From: Paenalicyclobacillus ferrooxydans
Lineage (GTDB): Bacteria > Bacillota > Bacilli > Alicyclobacillales > Alicyclobacillaceae
NCBI RefSeq assembly: GCF_001399675.1
Contig: NZ_LJCO01000068.1
Location: 1 to 49,282 of the forward strand
Reading direction: 5' to 3'
DNA: 49,282 nucleotides
Made by a program: the position numbers and the translations under genes. Numbering within the stretch: the first letter of the stretch is position 1; each line of letters opens with the position of its first letter. Shown in pieces: positions 17,461 through 26,115 of this stretch. The notes under the pieces were generated by a model that was given only the letters and a program-made list of their open reading frames with translations, searched no databases and was not told the DNA's origin.

Positions 17461-18816
17461 TTACGTGATAATTTGAGAGCCGGACGCTCTCCACGCCTGC
17501 ATTCCGCCGGTGAGTGTCCAGGCTTGGTAACCTAGTGCGCGAAGGTACTCGGCTGCATGTGCGCTTCTGACCCCTGCGGCGCAGACGACCAACACTGGTG
17601 CTTGCAGCAACTCTTCAGAGGACAGGCCATCCAAGTCTTGTAAGGGGCAGTTGACTGCGTTTGCCATGTGACCTGTCGCAAACTCCTCCGGTTCGCGCAC
17701 ATCGACTATGGTGAGACGCGGGTCTTGCATCAGCTGCAGTGCTTCCTCCACATTGACTGAAAATGCTCCGGCACCTTGGGCTGCTTCAGCAGCTTTCCGC
17801 GCTTTCGCTGACACATCCCTTGCTGGCGATACGTCAGCAGCTGGAGAGACGCTGGACGACGACGACACACCGGCTGCTGACACATCCCATGCTGGTGATA
17901 CGCCGACCGTTGATACATCCCATGCTACCGAGACGCCAGCCGTTGATACAGCGGTTGTGGACGCAAAGCCGCAGAAGTCCGCATAATCAATCGGCGCCGT
18001 AACGCTTGGAAAGTCGCCGCAGACAGCACACTCCGGATCGCGAGAAAAAGGCATCCGCTGCCAACTGCTGTTTAAGGCGTCGTAGAGTAACAATGTACTC
18101 GCTTCAGGCTGACGCAGTTGTAGCAGGATCTTTAAGGCTTCAACCGCCTGCATGCTCCCAAGCACACCCGCCACAGCGCCAAAAACACCGGCTTCGGCGC
18201 AGTCAGGTACGGTCCCTGGAGGCGGCGGAGATGGAAACAAGCAGCGATAACAACCATGCCCTGGTCGAAACACACTCAACTGACCCTCAAACCGCAATAT
18301 TGCAGCGTCGACAAGTGGCTTTCTCGTGAGCACCGCTGCGTCATTCACCAGATAGCGGGTCGGAAAGTTGTCACTCCCATTGACAATGAGGTCGTACTGG
18401 TCAAACAGCTCCATCACGTTCTCTGAGGACAAAAATTCCGGGTGCTCCATGATACGCACGTCGGGGTTCACGGCCTTCAGACGCTCCGCCCCAGACTCCG
18501 TTTTCAGCCGGCCAATTTGGCTTTCGTCATGCAGGATTTGACGGTGCAGATTGGACAGCTCGACCCTATCCCCATCGACCAACCCAACGGTTCCAACGCC
18601 GGCTGCAACAAGATAGGTGGCTGCAGCCGAACCGAGGGCTCCTGCCCCCACCACCAACACCCGACTGCCAAGCAATTGTCGCTGACCGTCAAACCCAACC
18701 TCCGGCAAAACCATCTGCCGCTGATATCGGCCGATATGGTGGGCCGTCAAGGGCGGCCTTGTTGTCTCCTCTGCCATCACGTTTTCCCCCGCATCGTAAC
18801 TAACCTCTTTATTCAT
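17461..18816 (-). CDS. MoeB/ThiF-type adenylyltransferase fused to rhodanese
   Basis: A 451-residue fusion. Residues about 25-290 form an E1-like domain: nucleotide-binding GAGALGSAAATYL, the DGDRVELSNLHRQ segment, a candidate catalytic cysteine in PDCAEAG, and zinc-binding CYRC and CAVC pairs. Residues about 340-450 form a rhodanese domain with active-site loop VCAAGVRS. The family adenylates the C-terminal Gly-Gly of a MoaD/ThiS-type carrier, and the rhodanese supplies sulfur to make a thiocarboxylate. Between the domains lies a repetitive linker of about 60 residues (VSxAWDVSxxGVS-like units). A MoaD-like carrier is encoded 54 bp upstream in the same operon, its likely partner. The start could be ATG 18816 or an in-frame ATG 39 bases downstream, which has GGGGG ahead of it. 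Confidence 0.88.
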   Translation of the reverse strand: MNKEVSYDAGENVMAEETTRPPLTAHHIGRYQRQMVLPEVGFDGQRQLLGSRVLVVGAGALGSAAATYLVAAGVGTVGLVDGDRVELSNLHRQILHDESQIGRLKTESGAERLKAVNPDVRIMEHPEFLSSENVMELFDQYDLIVNGSDNFPTRYLVNDAAVLTRKPLVDAAILRFEGQLSVFRPGHGCYRCLFPSPPPPGTVPDCAEAGVFGAVAGVLGSMQAVEALKILLQLRQPEASTLLLYDALNSSWQRMPFSRDPECAVCGDFPSVTAPIDYADFCGFASTTAVSTAGVSVAWDVSTVGVSPAWDVSAAGVSSSSSVSPAADVSPARDVSAKARKAAEAAQGAGAFSVNVEEALQLMQDPRLTIVDVREPEEFATGHMANAVNCPLQDLDGLSSEELLQAPVLVVCAAGVRSAHAAEYLRALGYQAWTLTGGMQAWRASGSQIIT

Positions 18817-18870
18817 GCGTCTCCGAGATGGTTCACCTAAGGAGGACTTAAGTCGGTCTCAGCCTGTTGG

Positions 18871-19143
18871 TTATCCGCCGGAAATTGCGTGAAGAATCCA
18901 TACGTCCGACCCGTCAGTCAATTCTACCGAGGCATGCGCACGCGGTGGCAGTCTCCTGCCGGAGATAAACACGCTCAGGTTTTCACGGAAGCGTCCATCG
19001 GCTTCAACCAACCGCGAAGCCATCCCTGGATACTTTTGGTTGAGTCCCTGCAAGGCGTCGCTGCAGGTTGCCGCCTCGAGCATCATCACTGAATCCGCGC
19101 GAAACTCCTCTGTCAGAATCACCGACAGATGAATCGTAATCAT
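18871..19143 (-). CDS. MoaD/ThiS-like sulfur-carrier protein
   Basis: A 90-residue ubiquitin-fold protein ending exactly in Ile-Ser-Gly-Gly, the diglycine tail that is adenylated and thiocarboxylated in MoaD/ThiS proteins. The body fits the family (LSVFISGRRL, then ELTDGSDVWILHAISGG near the end). ATG 19143 overlaps the TGA of the preceding beta-propeller gene (ATGA), and GAGGAATC precedes it, so the two are translationally coupled. The activating enzyme is encoded just downstream. The final sulfur acceptor is not evident: molybdopterin synthesis is possible given the nearby xanthine dehydrogenase genes, but no moaE is present and a dedicated system with the propeller is an alternative. Confidence 0.85.
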   Translation of the reverse strand: MITIHLSVILTEEFRADSVMMLEAATCSDALQGLNQKYPGMASRLVEADGRFRENLSVFISGRRLPPRAHASVELTDGSDVWILHAISGG

Positions 19144-20204
19144 GATTCCTCTTCCTCCGCTGCGACGACCGAGTAGATCCTCGGTAAATGTTCGGCAATC
19201 AAATGCCAACTGGCACCTTCATCAAAAGAGTGATAGACCGATCCGGAAGTTGTGCCGAAGTAGAGTCCGAGTGATTCGTGGTGGTCTGTTGTAAACGCAT
19301 CGCGAAGGATCCCGCTGAAGGATTCGGGCAGCCCGTTATTCAGTCGTTCCCATTGTCGCCCAGCATCAGAAGTACGATATACGGCTAACTGGTGCTCTGG
19401 AGCCCACCGCGGCCAGCGCTCCACCGGGAGCACGTAAGCGCGGTCGGCATCGGCTGGGTGACCCACAATCGGAAATCCGAAGTCGGACGGCAGACCCTCG
19501 CCGACATACTCCCAGCTGTCACCTGCGTCATCGGATCGATAGACGCCGCCGTGGTTCTGGAGCCAGATACGGCCTTGCTGACTTGGCGAAAGCCAAAACT
19601 TGTGGACACATTGACCCGATTCAGGATATTGCTGATCTTCCGGCATAAACTCGGCTCGAATACCCTGGTTAATCGGTCGCCAATGGTCGCCTCCATCGTC
19701 CGTCCGGTAGATGCCACCCGCAGAACAGGCGATGAACAGGCGATCGGGCTCGAACGGATCGGGCGCAATTGTGTGCAGACACTTGCCTCCGTACCCGGGC
19801 TCCCAGGTGGCATGGGTGGGGTGCTCGCGCAGAGCCTGCACCTCCGTCCATGTGTCGCCTCCGTCCATGGAACGAAAGAGGCCGCTCGCCTCTACGCCGG
19901 CATAAACAAGGCTTTCCCCGACTGGTCTAATCGACCACACCCTCGTCACGCGTTCCTCGTCGTCAGGGCCGTATTCGAGCCCGCTTCCGCCTGTGTCCCA
20001 GTTCTCGCCCCAGTCCTTCGAACGCCGAACAGATGGGCCGTAAAACTCGGAGTTAACGCCAGCGTACACCGTATCTGTGACCGGATTGTACGCACTGGTG
20101 TAGACTGCGTCACCCAACAGCACGGGTCCCAACGCACGCCAGTTCTTCCGGTCATCGGAGTGATATCGAAATAATCCTTTCGCGGTACCTACCAATAGAT
20201 ACAC
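19140..20204 (-). CDS. Asp-box (BNR/sortilin-like) beta-propeller protein
   Basis: A 354-residue protein built from repeated Asp-box motifs of the form Ser-x-Asp-x-Gly-x-x-Trp: RSKDWGENW, RSMDGGDTW, RTDDGGDHW, RSDDAGDSW, RTSDAGRQW and HSFDEGASW, spaced as in a seven-bladed propeller. No signal peptide or membrane segment is seen, so it appears cytosolic. Sialidase catalytic residues are not recognised; relatives are annotated variously as exo-alpha-sialidase or BNR-repeat proteins without a known reaction. It is the first gene of the operon with the MoaD-like carrier and the MoeB-rhodanese. GTG 20204 has AAAGGA 10 bases upstream; a GTG at 20213 is immediately adjacent to that site and less likely. 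Confidence 0.8.
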   Translation of the reverse strand: MYLLVGTAKGLFRYHSDDRKNWRALGPVLLGDAVYTSAYNPVTDTVYAGVNSEFYGPSVRRSKDWGENWDTGGSGLEYGPDDEERVTRVWSIRPVGESLVYAGVEASGLFRSMDGGDTWTEVQALREHPTHATWEPGYGGKCLHTIAPDPFEPDRLFIACSAGGIYRTDDGGDHWRPINQGIRAEFMPEDQQYPESGQCVHKFWLSPSQQGRIWLQNHGGVYRSDDAGDSWEYVGEGLPSDFGFPIVGHPADADRAYVLPVERWPRWAPEHQLAVYRTSDAGRQWERLNNGLPESFSGILRDAFTTDHHESLGLYFGTTSGSVYHSFDEGASWHLIAEHLPRIYSVVAAEEEES

Positions 20205-20373
20205 TGCAGGCACATCCTTTCGCCCAGATAGGGGCTGTCAAATTTTGATTTTTCCGCATTTTTGGTGTATGTACAATTAGATTGAGTATAAGGGATGACA
20301 AAGAAATTAGGTACTCCTTTCTGTGGGTTCAGTCGTGGTGTGAAGACATGAGCTTTCGAACGATTGCAACAAC

Positions 20374-20413
20374 AAAAATAACCCGAGCTGCCGATGATAT
20401 CGACGGCCCGGGT
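20374..20413 (-). terminator. Rho-independent terminator of the acyltransferase gene
   Basis: On the minus strand ACCCGGGCCGTCGAT pairs with ATCGGCAGCTCGGGT (two mismatches), followed by TATTTTTGTT. It lies 20 bp after the stop codon of the gene at 20433. Confidence 0.85.
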
Positions 20414-20432
20414 CTTTCCACAACTCACATTA

Positions 20433-22427
20433 TCACTGCACGGCCTTCGCCAGTATGGATGCGTAATATGCCGCACCTTGTGGATTCAAATGCACGCCAT
20501 CCGGGTAGAAATCGTTGTTTAGGTTAGCGCTGAGAGCATACCAGTTGACCAGTGTAATGTTTGGATAGCTTGCCGCCACACTGGCTAGTGTTGCATTGAC
20601 GACGTCCTGCCATGGCCGCGGAACCCGTGTATTCACGAGGACAATCTGCTTTACGGGCCCAAGGTCTTGAATCACCGTAACGAGTTGCGCCTTGGTAAAC
20701 GGACCATTTGTACCTAATTCAATAATCACCCGGTCACCGAGTTCTCCATTTGCCTTTAACCTTGCAATCTCACTTGGTGCTTGAATCATCTGACGTCCGA
20801 CCAATCCATCGACTACGATACCTGGAAGAAGCTGTTGCAGATACGGCTTTGCATCCACCATGACAGAGTCACCAATTGCAGTTACACCCTTGCCGGAGTG
20901 AAGCGGAGATAACTGCTGGGTGGGCAAAGGTGCACTCTCTCCCGAACTAGACTTTGTGGGCGGGGAAGATGTTTTGACGTCGGCCTTGTGCTTATGGTTG
21001 ATTTGGCTCGGTGTCAGCGATACTGACGAACCCGCCTTCGCAGTTCCCCCCTGACTCGAGTTGGAAACCGTTGACGGCTGTCCGGCCCCAGCTTCGGACG
21101 CAGTCGAAGTTTCATTTGCGCCGGTTGATGGCAACGCCCCTGTCGCCAGACCAGATCCCTGTTTGTCAGACGCGCCAGTGTTCACAGCAACCGCTTCGCT
21201 AGACTTGGCGGCGGCCTGCGGTAAAAGCTCCGTCATACCCATACTCGCACCAATCAGCAACAAGACTGCAGTATTCCCCGATAGCAATTGCCTGCGCCAA
21301 CCTGTTTGCTTACGATGCTTGCCGCCTTCCTTGATTCCCGTCTGATGTTTTGTCAGGCCATAGCGAATCGGCTTCTCAACAAAGCGATACGACAGCTCAG
21401 CAAGTACAAAACTAGCCGCGACCTGGAGAACAGCGCGCAAGACGTTGTAGTGACCAGTGTCCACTGACGGAGTGGTCAATATAATCACCGGATAATGCCA
21501 CAAATAGATCCCGTACGAGCGAAGCCCTAACCAACGCAGAGGTTGAACGCCCATAATCCGGCCGAATCGGCACGCTGGATGAGCTGCCGCCGCGATAGTA
21601 ATTGCCGTGAGTACGGATAAGACAATCATGCCCCCGCGGTACAAAAACGTTTGATACTCATTTGTCTGCCAGAATAAGATGAAGATCCCAATGAGACTCA
21701 ACAAGGCTGCTGCGTCAAGCGCGTTTCTGCCCACTCTCGAAAGTGACATAGACAGTTTTCGACTCGGCCAACCGATAGCCAATGCCGCACCAATCAGCAA
21801 GCTGAAGGCGCGTGTGTCAGTGCCATAATACACTCGGCTGGGATCTGTGCCAGGATGATAGAGAACACCCATCGCCGTGGCGGATGCTGCTGCCCCAATC
21901 AAAACCAAAGTGAGCAGCCAACCTCTGCGTTTCAAAAATCTTAACGCAAGCAATAAAAATAGGGGCCAAACGATGTAGAATTGCTCCTCAACAGCCAATG
22001 ACCAGAGATGACCCAGGGGCGTTGGCGGACCAAAAGAAGCGAAGTAGGAAACTTTGTGAAAAATAAACCACCAGTTACTAACATAGAAGATGGCTGACCA
22101 CGCGTCTTCTTTCAAAGCAAATAGTTGTGTTGGTTGGAACGACGCTACCCAAAGAAGAACTACAATCAGCATCGTGAGCATCGCAGGAAGGAGGCGTCTC
22201 GCCCTTCGAGTCCAGAAATGCTTGAGACTGATCCTTCCTTGTACCTGCCACTCTGCAATCAGCAAATCGGTTATCAGATAACCCGATAAAACAAAGAACA
22301 CACCCACACCAAGCAACCCGCCCGGTGCAAAACTCAAGTTGAGATGGTATGCAATCACAGACAAAATGGCAATTGCGCGGAGTCCGTCTAACCCCGCTAT
22401 GTATCGACCGTTTCCCTTTCGTTCCAT
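20433..22427 (-). CDS. OatA-like acyltransferase with C-terminal SGNH domain
   Basis: A 664-residue membrane protein. The N-terminal acyltransferase-3 domain has about ten transmembrane segments and starts with GLDGLRAIAILSVIAYH, whose histidine is conserved in the family; a second signature is GHLWSLAVEEQFY. A Ser/Thr/Lys-rich linker follows (about 430-500). The C-terminal SGNH esterase-like domain has the block I serine in AIGDSVMVD, the block III asparagine in ELGTNGPF and the catalytic Asp/His pair in YPDGVHLNPQG. Related OatA proteins O-acetylate peptidoglycan N-acetylmuramic acid and confer lysozyme resistance; other members modify polysaccharides, so the acceptor is uncertain. ATG 22427 has GAGGAGGG about 11 bases upstream; the frame is open further but without support. 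Confidence 0.88.
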   Translation of the reverse strand: MERKGNGRYIAGLDGLRAIAILSVIAYHLNLSFAPGGLLGVGVFFVLSGYLITDLLIAEWQVQGRISLKHFWTRRARRLLPAMLTMLIVVLLWVASFQPTQLFALKEDAWSAIFYVSNWWFIFHKVSYFASFGPPTPLGHLWSLAVEEQFYIVWPLFLLLALRFLKRRGWLLTLVLIGAAASATAMGVLYHPGTDPSRVYYGTDTRAFSLLIGAALAIGWPSRKLSMSLSRVGRNALDAAALLSLIGIFILFWQTNEYQTFLYRGGMIVLSVLTAITIAAAAHPACRFGRIMGVQPLRWLGLRSYGIYLWHYPVIILTTPSVDTGHYNVLRAVLQVAASFVLAELSYRFVEKPIRYGLTKHQTGIKEGGKHRKQTGWRRQLLSGNTAVLLLIGASMGMTELLPQAAAKSSEAVAVNTGASDKQGSGLATGALPSTGANETSTASEAGAGQPSTVSNSSQGGTAKAGSSVSLTPSQINHKHKADVKTSSPPTKSSSGESAPLPTQQLSPLHSGKGVTAIGDSVMVDAKPYLQQLLPGIVVDGLVGRQMIQAPSEIARLKANGELGDRVIIELGTNGPFTKAQLVTVIQDLGPVKQIVLVNTRVPRPWQDVVNATLASVAASYPNITLVNWYALSANLNNDFYPDGVHLNPQGAAYYASILAKAVQ

Positions 22428-22727
22428 GCTGTCGATGTCCCTCCTCGGTCGCGGCTTGTCGATTAATCTGCTTCCACATCTTCCACATGCTCCAATATAT
22501 ATAACTCTGTGGACTTTCAGAATCTCGCTGCTACAGGGTCCTGAAATATTGAATCGACGGGCAACAGAGGTACAAAGCGTGTGTTCCATTACGGGGATTA
22601 GAACCCTAACTGTTCTTAGCGTAACAACTTCTTAGACGCGTGAACAGTAGATAATGTGACGATCTATGACAGAAATTTTTCGTCATCGTTAGACTTTTTA
22701 CGAGATTACTATCACGTGGGACGTTCT
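22428..22727. other. Intergenic, promoter region of the acyltransferase gene
   Basis: About 300 AT-rich bases with no convincing gene. A weak inverted repeat (ATGAC/GTCAT with inner GAAA/TTTC) occurs near 22660-22685 but lacks a T run. Confidence 0.4.
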
Positions 22728-22931
22728 TCACGCATTTCGACTGGTGATACAATACAGGTTCTCTAGAACAAATAAAGCTGTCATTGCAGTAAAAAAGACA
22801 TATCCCCGCACAAGGTCTCCAATCAGAAAATAGGTCCACATGCAAAGAAACACCCAGGACACAACCTTGGATCGTCGTTGTAAACGCATCTTGTACATAT
22901 GAAACGCGTATCGCATCATACTCAGTCTCAC
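22728..22931 (-). CDS. Possible small two-span membrane protein
   Basis: A 67-residue frame with a basic N-terminus (about residues 1-22) and two closely spaced hydrophobic segments (about 23-40 and 44-60, VVSWVFLCMWTYFLIGDL and GYVFFTAMTALFVLENLY). The composition fits a small membrane protein with positive-inside topology. The start is uncertain: GTG 22931 or the ATG four codons later, with only weak GGAG upstream. No terminator follows. I do not recognise a family, and a chance frame in AT-rich DNA cannot be excluded. Confidence 0.35.
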   Translation of the reverse strand: MRLSMMRYAFHMYKMRLQRRSKVVSWVFLCMWTYFLIGDLVRGYVFFTAMTALFVLENLYCITSRNA

Positions 22932-23138
22932 TCACTCCATTTGGATTCGTATTTTTATTTCTTATCCTCAAGTAGTGAGAATATACGTGCGAGATTTGGG
23001 TTACAGGAAAACTGGCTCACATCTCCTGCCTCAGAACGGGAGCGGAAGTGTACACCCAGGGTGAAGGTGTATGACACTCTGTGGGAATTGGGAACCCTCT
23101 TGATGGACATAGAACATCAATCTCAGGGGGACAAACGT

Positions 23139-23420
23139 GTGGAGGAGAGAGAATACGTCGCACAAACGGCTGATACCGGGGAATTCATCCCTGTTTTGGC
23201 TGTGGATAGATACCAAGCATTACGAGAACTTGCGGACGTGTCTATCGAAGGACTGTATATGGAATCTCAATCACCGAATACAGCCTTTTTACCAACTCGA
23301 AAATACGAACGTCACTTGGTTCGTCTCAAAGACGGGGGGTATTTCATCCTCGAACAACATGAAGAGCCTATTGAGCGTGAGACCATTGACAAGATTTACG
23401 TGAATGTAGAACTGAATTAA
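23139..23420 (+). CDS. Small unknown acidic protein, 93 residues
   Basis: I chose GTG 23139 because AGGGGG (23125-23130) is 8 bases upstream; the frame extends 80 codons upstream but those residues look non-coding and lack a site. The product begins EEREYVAQTADTGEF after the initiator, is rich in Glu, Asp and Tyr, and has no membrane segment. The C-terminal half (YERHLVRLKDGGYFILEQH) looks like a compact strand-rich fold. No family recognised. A perfect 20-bp palindrome follows 28 bp after the stop. Confidence 0.6.
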   Translation: MEEREYVAQTADTGEFIPVLAVDRYQALRELADVSIEGLYMESQSPNTAFLPTRKYERHLVRLKDGGYFILEQHEEPIERETIDKIYVNVELN

Positions 23421-23448
23421 CCCTGATGGTCCTCTTAAACACACCAAT

Positions 23449-23468
23449 AGCCACCGATATCGGTGGCT
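23449..23468. terminator. Perfect 20-bp palindrome, possible terminator
   Basis: AGCCACCGATATCGGTGGCT is fully self-complementary and lies just after the 93-residue gene. No T run follows, so it may be a terminator stem of weak type or a binding site. Confidence 0.5.
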
Positions 23469-23629
23469 TCTCATGGAGTACCTTGCAACAGGTTTGAACT
23501 AAGAGTACCATGCCAAATGCGCGAAATTTGTCACACTGCGCCACCCCGAAAAAGAAATTTCAGTACAACATTCTTCGTTTGCAACGGTGTATTCACAGGT
23601 CCAAAATGACCTGAATCAGAGGCTCTTCA

Positions 23630-24307
23630 TCAAAAATCATTGACCCAAACCGCTCGAAAATACTTTCCGTGAATTTTGACGGCCAGCGTCCGCTCTGGAT
23701 TTGAATCTGGAACGGAGTAGAGTGCGGTTCCACCAGGCAATGTTCTGGATACAAATTCAATATACCCCTCACCAATGACATTTACGTCCCCATAATGTTG
23801 TCCGATATTCGGCACAGGGATATTTTGTACCTCGTAATATCCTTGTTTGTGGGTCGCGTTCTTCGAATAGACCGAGATCGTACCGAGAGTACGAACGGGA
23901 ACATTGACCGCTTTTAAATACCCACCCTGCCAGGGTACGGCGACCGCTTCAACAGGACTCACCCCACGGATACGATAGACAACGGTGCCCGGTGCAAGCG
24001 TGTTTGAGATGATAGCACCGACCCTGGTTGACGGACTGGAGATTCGAAAGTACTCCTTGCCAGTCTGCGTTACCCCAATCAGGGTGATCTGGTACAAGCG
24101 GTAGCCTTCAAACCCAGTCAATGCAATGGTCCCCCCCGCCGGAGACACGCCTTCGTCCTCTGTGACGACAAACGATGAGGATGCCGTGCCCCCCCGTATC
24201 CCTACTCGATTTACAAGTTGTCCACGAGTTGCCACATCGTAGTGCAGAAACAATCCCGAGGAAATCAAAACCATAAAGGGTACAGCCGAGAAGAATCGCT
24301 TGAGCAT
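23630..24307 (-). CDS. Unknown exported or membrane-anchored protein
   Basis: A 225-residue protein with an N-terminal hydrophobic segment (MLKRFFSAVPFMVLISSGLFL, about residues 4-22) that could be a signal peptide or anchor, followed by a strand-rich extracellular part. Two segments resemble each other (GTVVYRIRGVSPVEAVAV and GTALYSVPDSNPERTLAV), suggesting an internal repeat of a small beta domain. No catalytic motif or family is recognised. ATG 24307 has GGAGG 8 bases upstream. It is divergent from the Ser/Pro-rich lytic transglycosylase gene. Confidence 0.7.
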   Translation of the reverse strand: MLKRFFSAVPFMVLISSGLFLHYDVATRGQLVNRVGIRGGTASSSFVVTEDEGVSPAGGTIALTGFEGYRLYQITLIGVTQTGKEYFRISSPSTRVGAIISNTLAPGTVVYRIRGVSPVEAVAVPWQGGYLKAVNVPVRTLGTISVYSKNATHKQGYYEVQNIPVPNIGQHYGDVNVIGEGYIEFVSRTLPGGTALYSVPDSNPERTLAVKIHGKYFRAVWVNDF

Positions 24308-24637
24308 CCGGGCCACCTCCACTAGATTGTATGAGGCAGCTTGTCTCTCCATCCACTCTTCGCGAACGTTCGCTCATTCTCTGGGGCCATTCCACAATTT
24401 GCATGCTTCTGAAACGGACATAACCGCGATTCTAGCAGTCGAAATTTGTTTTGACAGGTTTGTTGAGTGCCACCACACGACGACTGTCTATCTGGGTCTT
24501 AAAACAACGGTGATACGCCGAACCATCATTGGGCGGGGGATATCTTTTCTGGGGTGAAGGACGCCAACGCGTCCCGGGCAACCTTTCTGTCCGAATCCGT
24601 CAACTAACCTCGCAGGCGATAGAAGGGAGAGCAACAA
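24308..24637. other. Divergent intergenic region
   Basis: About 330 bp between the divergent genes at 23630-24307 and 24638-25672. TTGACA occurs at 24451-24456 on the plus strand but has no good -10 box at 16-18 bases, so I do not call a promoter. No repeat or hairpin stands out. Confidence 0.4.
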
Positions 24638-25672
24638 ATGAATCAGTTCAATTATGCCCTTGTAACGGGTGCGGGTGCTTTATGTGTCCTGGCGTCAGCC
24701 ATGGCAGCAGCGGCGCCCTCTGTGCCCACCGTCTCGGGCACAGCCGCCCTGTCTGCTATTCGTACCGCATCTTTTCCAGCCATCCGGAATGCTGTAACGA
24801 CAACATCTGTCCCAGCAGCCCAGACTGCGTTTGCACCACCTTCCATGGAAGCCTCATCGGAAGCCTCATCGGAAGCCTCATCGGAAGCCTCATTGGAAGC
24901 CTCATCGTTGCCCGTGGCAACCCAAAATCATCTGGAGCCTCTGATGGCTGCAACCGAAAACACGGATAAATTGGTCGTCAGTGTACTGAAACAAGAACAT
25001 CAACTGACGTCTTTGAATACTGGCAACACAGGCGAGGCTGAACCCAGCTACAGGAACAACAACATTGACCAGCAACGACGCTTACGCACAAAAAGCTCAC
25101 CCGTGCCAGTGAAAAATGGCGTCTCTCAAAAAAACAACACACCTCGAGCCACAGAGCCCCCCCATCACACCGGCAACATTCGCGCTTCGGCCCTTCGGAC
25201 TTCGACTTCGTCTGTGCATCCATCGTCTGTGCATCCATCGTCTGTGCATCCATCGTCTGTGCATCCATCGTCTGTGCATCCATCGTCTGTGCATCCGTCG
25301 TCGACTGTGCCGGGTGCTCCGTCTACTTTGATTCCAGTGTATCAATCTGCAGGCGCACGGTACGGGATCCCTTGGACTGTACTCGCAGCGATCCACAAAA
25401 CGGAAACTGACTTTCGAACCTCCAATTGTCCAGAAAGCAGTGCAGGCGCCAAAGGCCCAATGCAGTTTCTCCCTGCCACCTTCGCCGAATACGCCGTAAA
25501 AGCTCCTGGACAGAGCGGACCGCCGAACATTCAAAACGTGGACGACTCCATCTACACAGCAGCTCATATGCTTGCGGTAGACGGTTTTTCACGCAGTCCG
25601 TCAAGGGCCATCTTTGCCTACAATCACTCGAATCAATATGTGAAGCAGGTAGAAACTACAGCGGGTCTATGA
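24638..25672 (+). CDS. Secreted lytic transglycosylase with repetitive linker
   Basis: A 344-residue protein: signal peptide (about 1-26, ending in an Ala-rich stretch), a long low-complexity region, and a C-terminal SLT-like domain from about residue 230. The catalytic glutamate is expected in IHKTETDF, followed by AGAKGPMQFLPATFAEYA and the late AYNHS segment. It should cleave peptidoglycan outside the cell. The linker contains EASS repeats (about residues 70-90) and six SSVHP repeats (about 191-222), which may span the wall. ATG 24638 has AAGGGAG 8 bases upstream. The last codons and the TGA are part of a 14-bp tandem array. Confidence 0.85.
   Translation: MNQFNYALVTGAGALCVLASAMAAAAPSVPTVSGTAALSAIRTASFPAIRNAVTTTSVPAAQTAFAPPSMEASSEASSEASSEASLEASSLPVATQNHLEPLMAATENTDKLVVSVLKQEHQLTSLNTGNTGEAEPSYRNNNIDQQRRLRTKSSPVPVKNGVSQKNNTPRATEPPHHTGNIRASALRTSTSSVHPSSVHPSSVHPSSVHPSSVHPSSVHPSSTVPGAPSTLIPVYQSAGARYGIPWTVLAAIHKTETDFRTSNCPESSAGAKGPMQFLPATFAEYAVKAPGQSGPPNIQNVDDSIYTAAHMLAVDGFSRSPSRAIFAYNHSNQYVKQVETTAGL
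24848..24907. repeat. 12-bp in-frame repeat (EASS)
   Basis: About five copies of GAAGCCTCATCG inside the transglycosylase gene, one with a T variant giving Leu. The unit length preserves the reading frame. Confidence 0.85.
25211..25305. repeat. 15-bp in-frame repeat (SSVHP)
   Basis: Six almost identical copies of a 15-bp unit (TCGTCTGTGCATCCA) encoding Ser-Ser-Val-His-Pro in the linker before the catalytic domain. Near-identity at the DNA level indicates recent expansion. Confidence 0.9.
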
Positions 25673-25730
25673 GAGCGGGTCTATGAGAGCGGGTCTATGA
25701 GAGCAGGTCTATGAGAGCAGGTCTATGAAA
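25661..25730. repeat. 14-bp tandem array, five units, starting at a stop codon
   Basis: Five contiguous units with consensus GCGGGTCTATGAGA. The first unit encodes the last two residues of the transglycosylase and its TGA stop (25670-25672). Later units carry TGA at 25684, 25698, 25712 and 25726, shifting through the frames. Confidence 0.95.
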
Positions 25731-25884
25731 TCCAGCAACGAGATCATGCCATGGACTGTTCGGAAACGGCTCATTCATTCACCACAAACAGTCAACACAC
25801 CCTTCACAAATAATTGATATTTACACTGTATCATTCACGTAACAGCAAGATTCGACTGCTTCGGTTTGACCCCCACACTTGGCG

Positions 25885-25916
25885 TGGCCGTCACATTTTT
25901 GTGGCGGTCCTTTTTT
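25885..25916 (+). terminator. Rho-independent terminator of the transglycosylase gene
   Basis: GGCCGTCACA pairs with TGTGGCGGTC (two G-U pairs) around a short T loop and is followed by six T. It lies about 210 bp after the stop codon, beyond the 14-bp array. The rest of 25731-26115 shows no gene. Confidence 0.85.
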
Positions 25917-26115
25917 ATGCTCCTCCTGCTCTGTCGACAACAGACAACTCTTCGTCACAGTTGGTGTGCCGATAGTGCAATATGAAGGCGTTATTGTGTC
26001 TAATCACACATTTATCTAATTCATACAAATTGACAGATTTAACATTGACCAGCAACTTGTGAATCCCGACCGGGAAGTGGTAGATTACAGAGAATCGGAC
26101 GAAGGAGTGCAGCCC

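Noticed and set aside
22899-23138. 80-codon upstream extension of the 93-residue gene
   Set aside because: No ribosome binding site, odd His/Ser-rich composition, and a well-spaced AGGGGG before GTG 23139.
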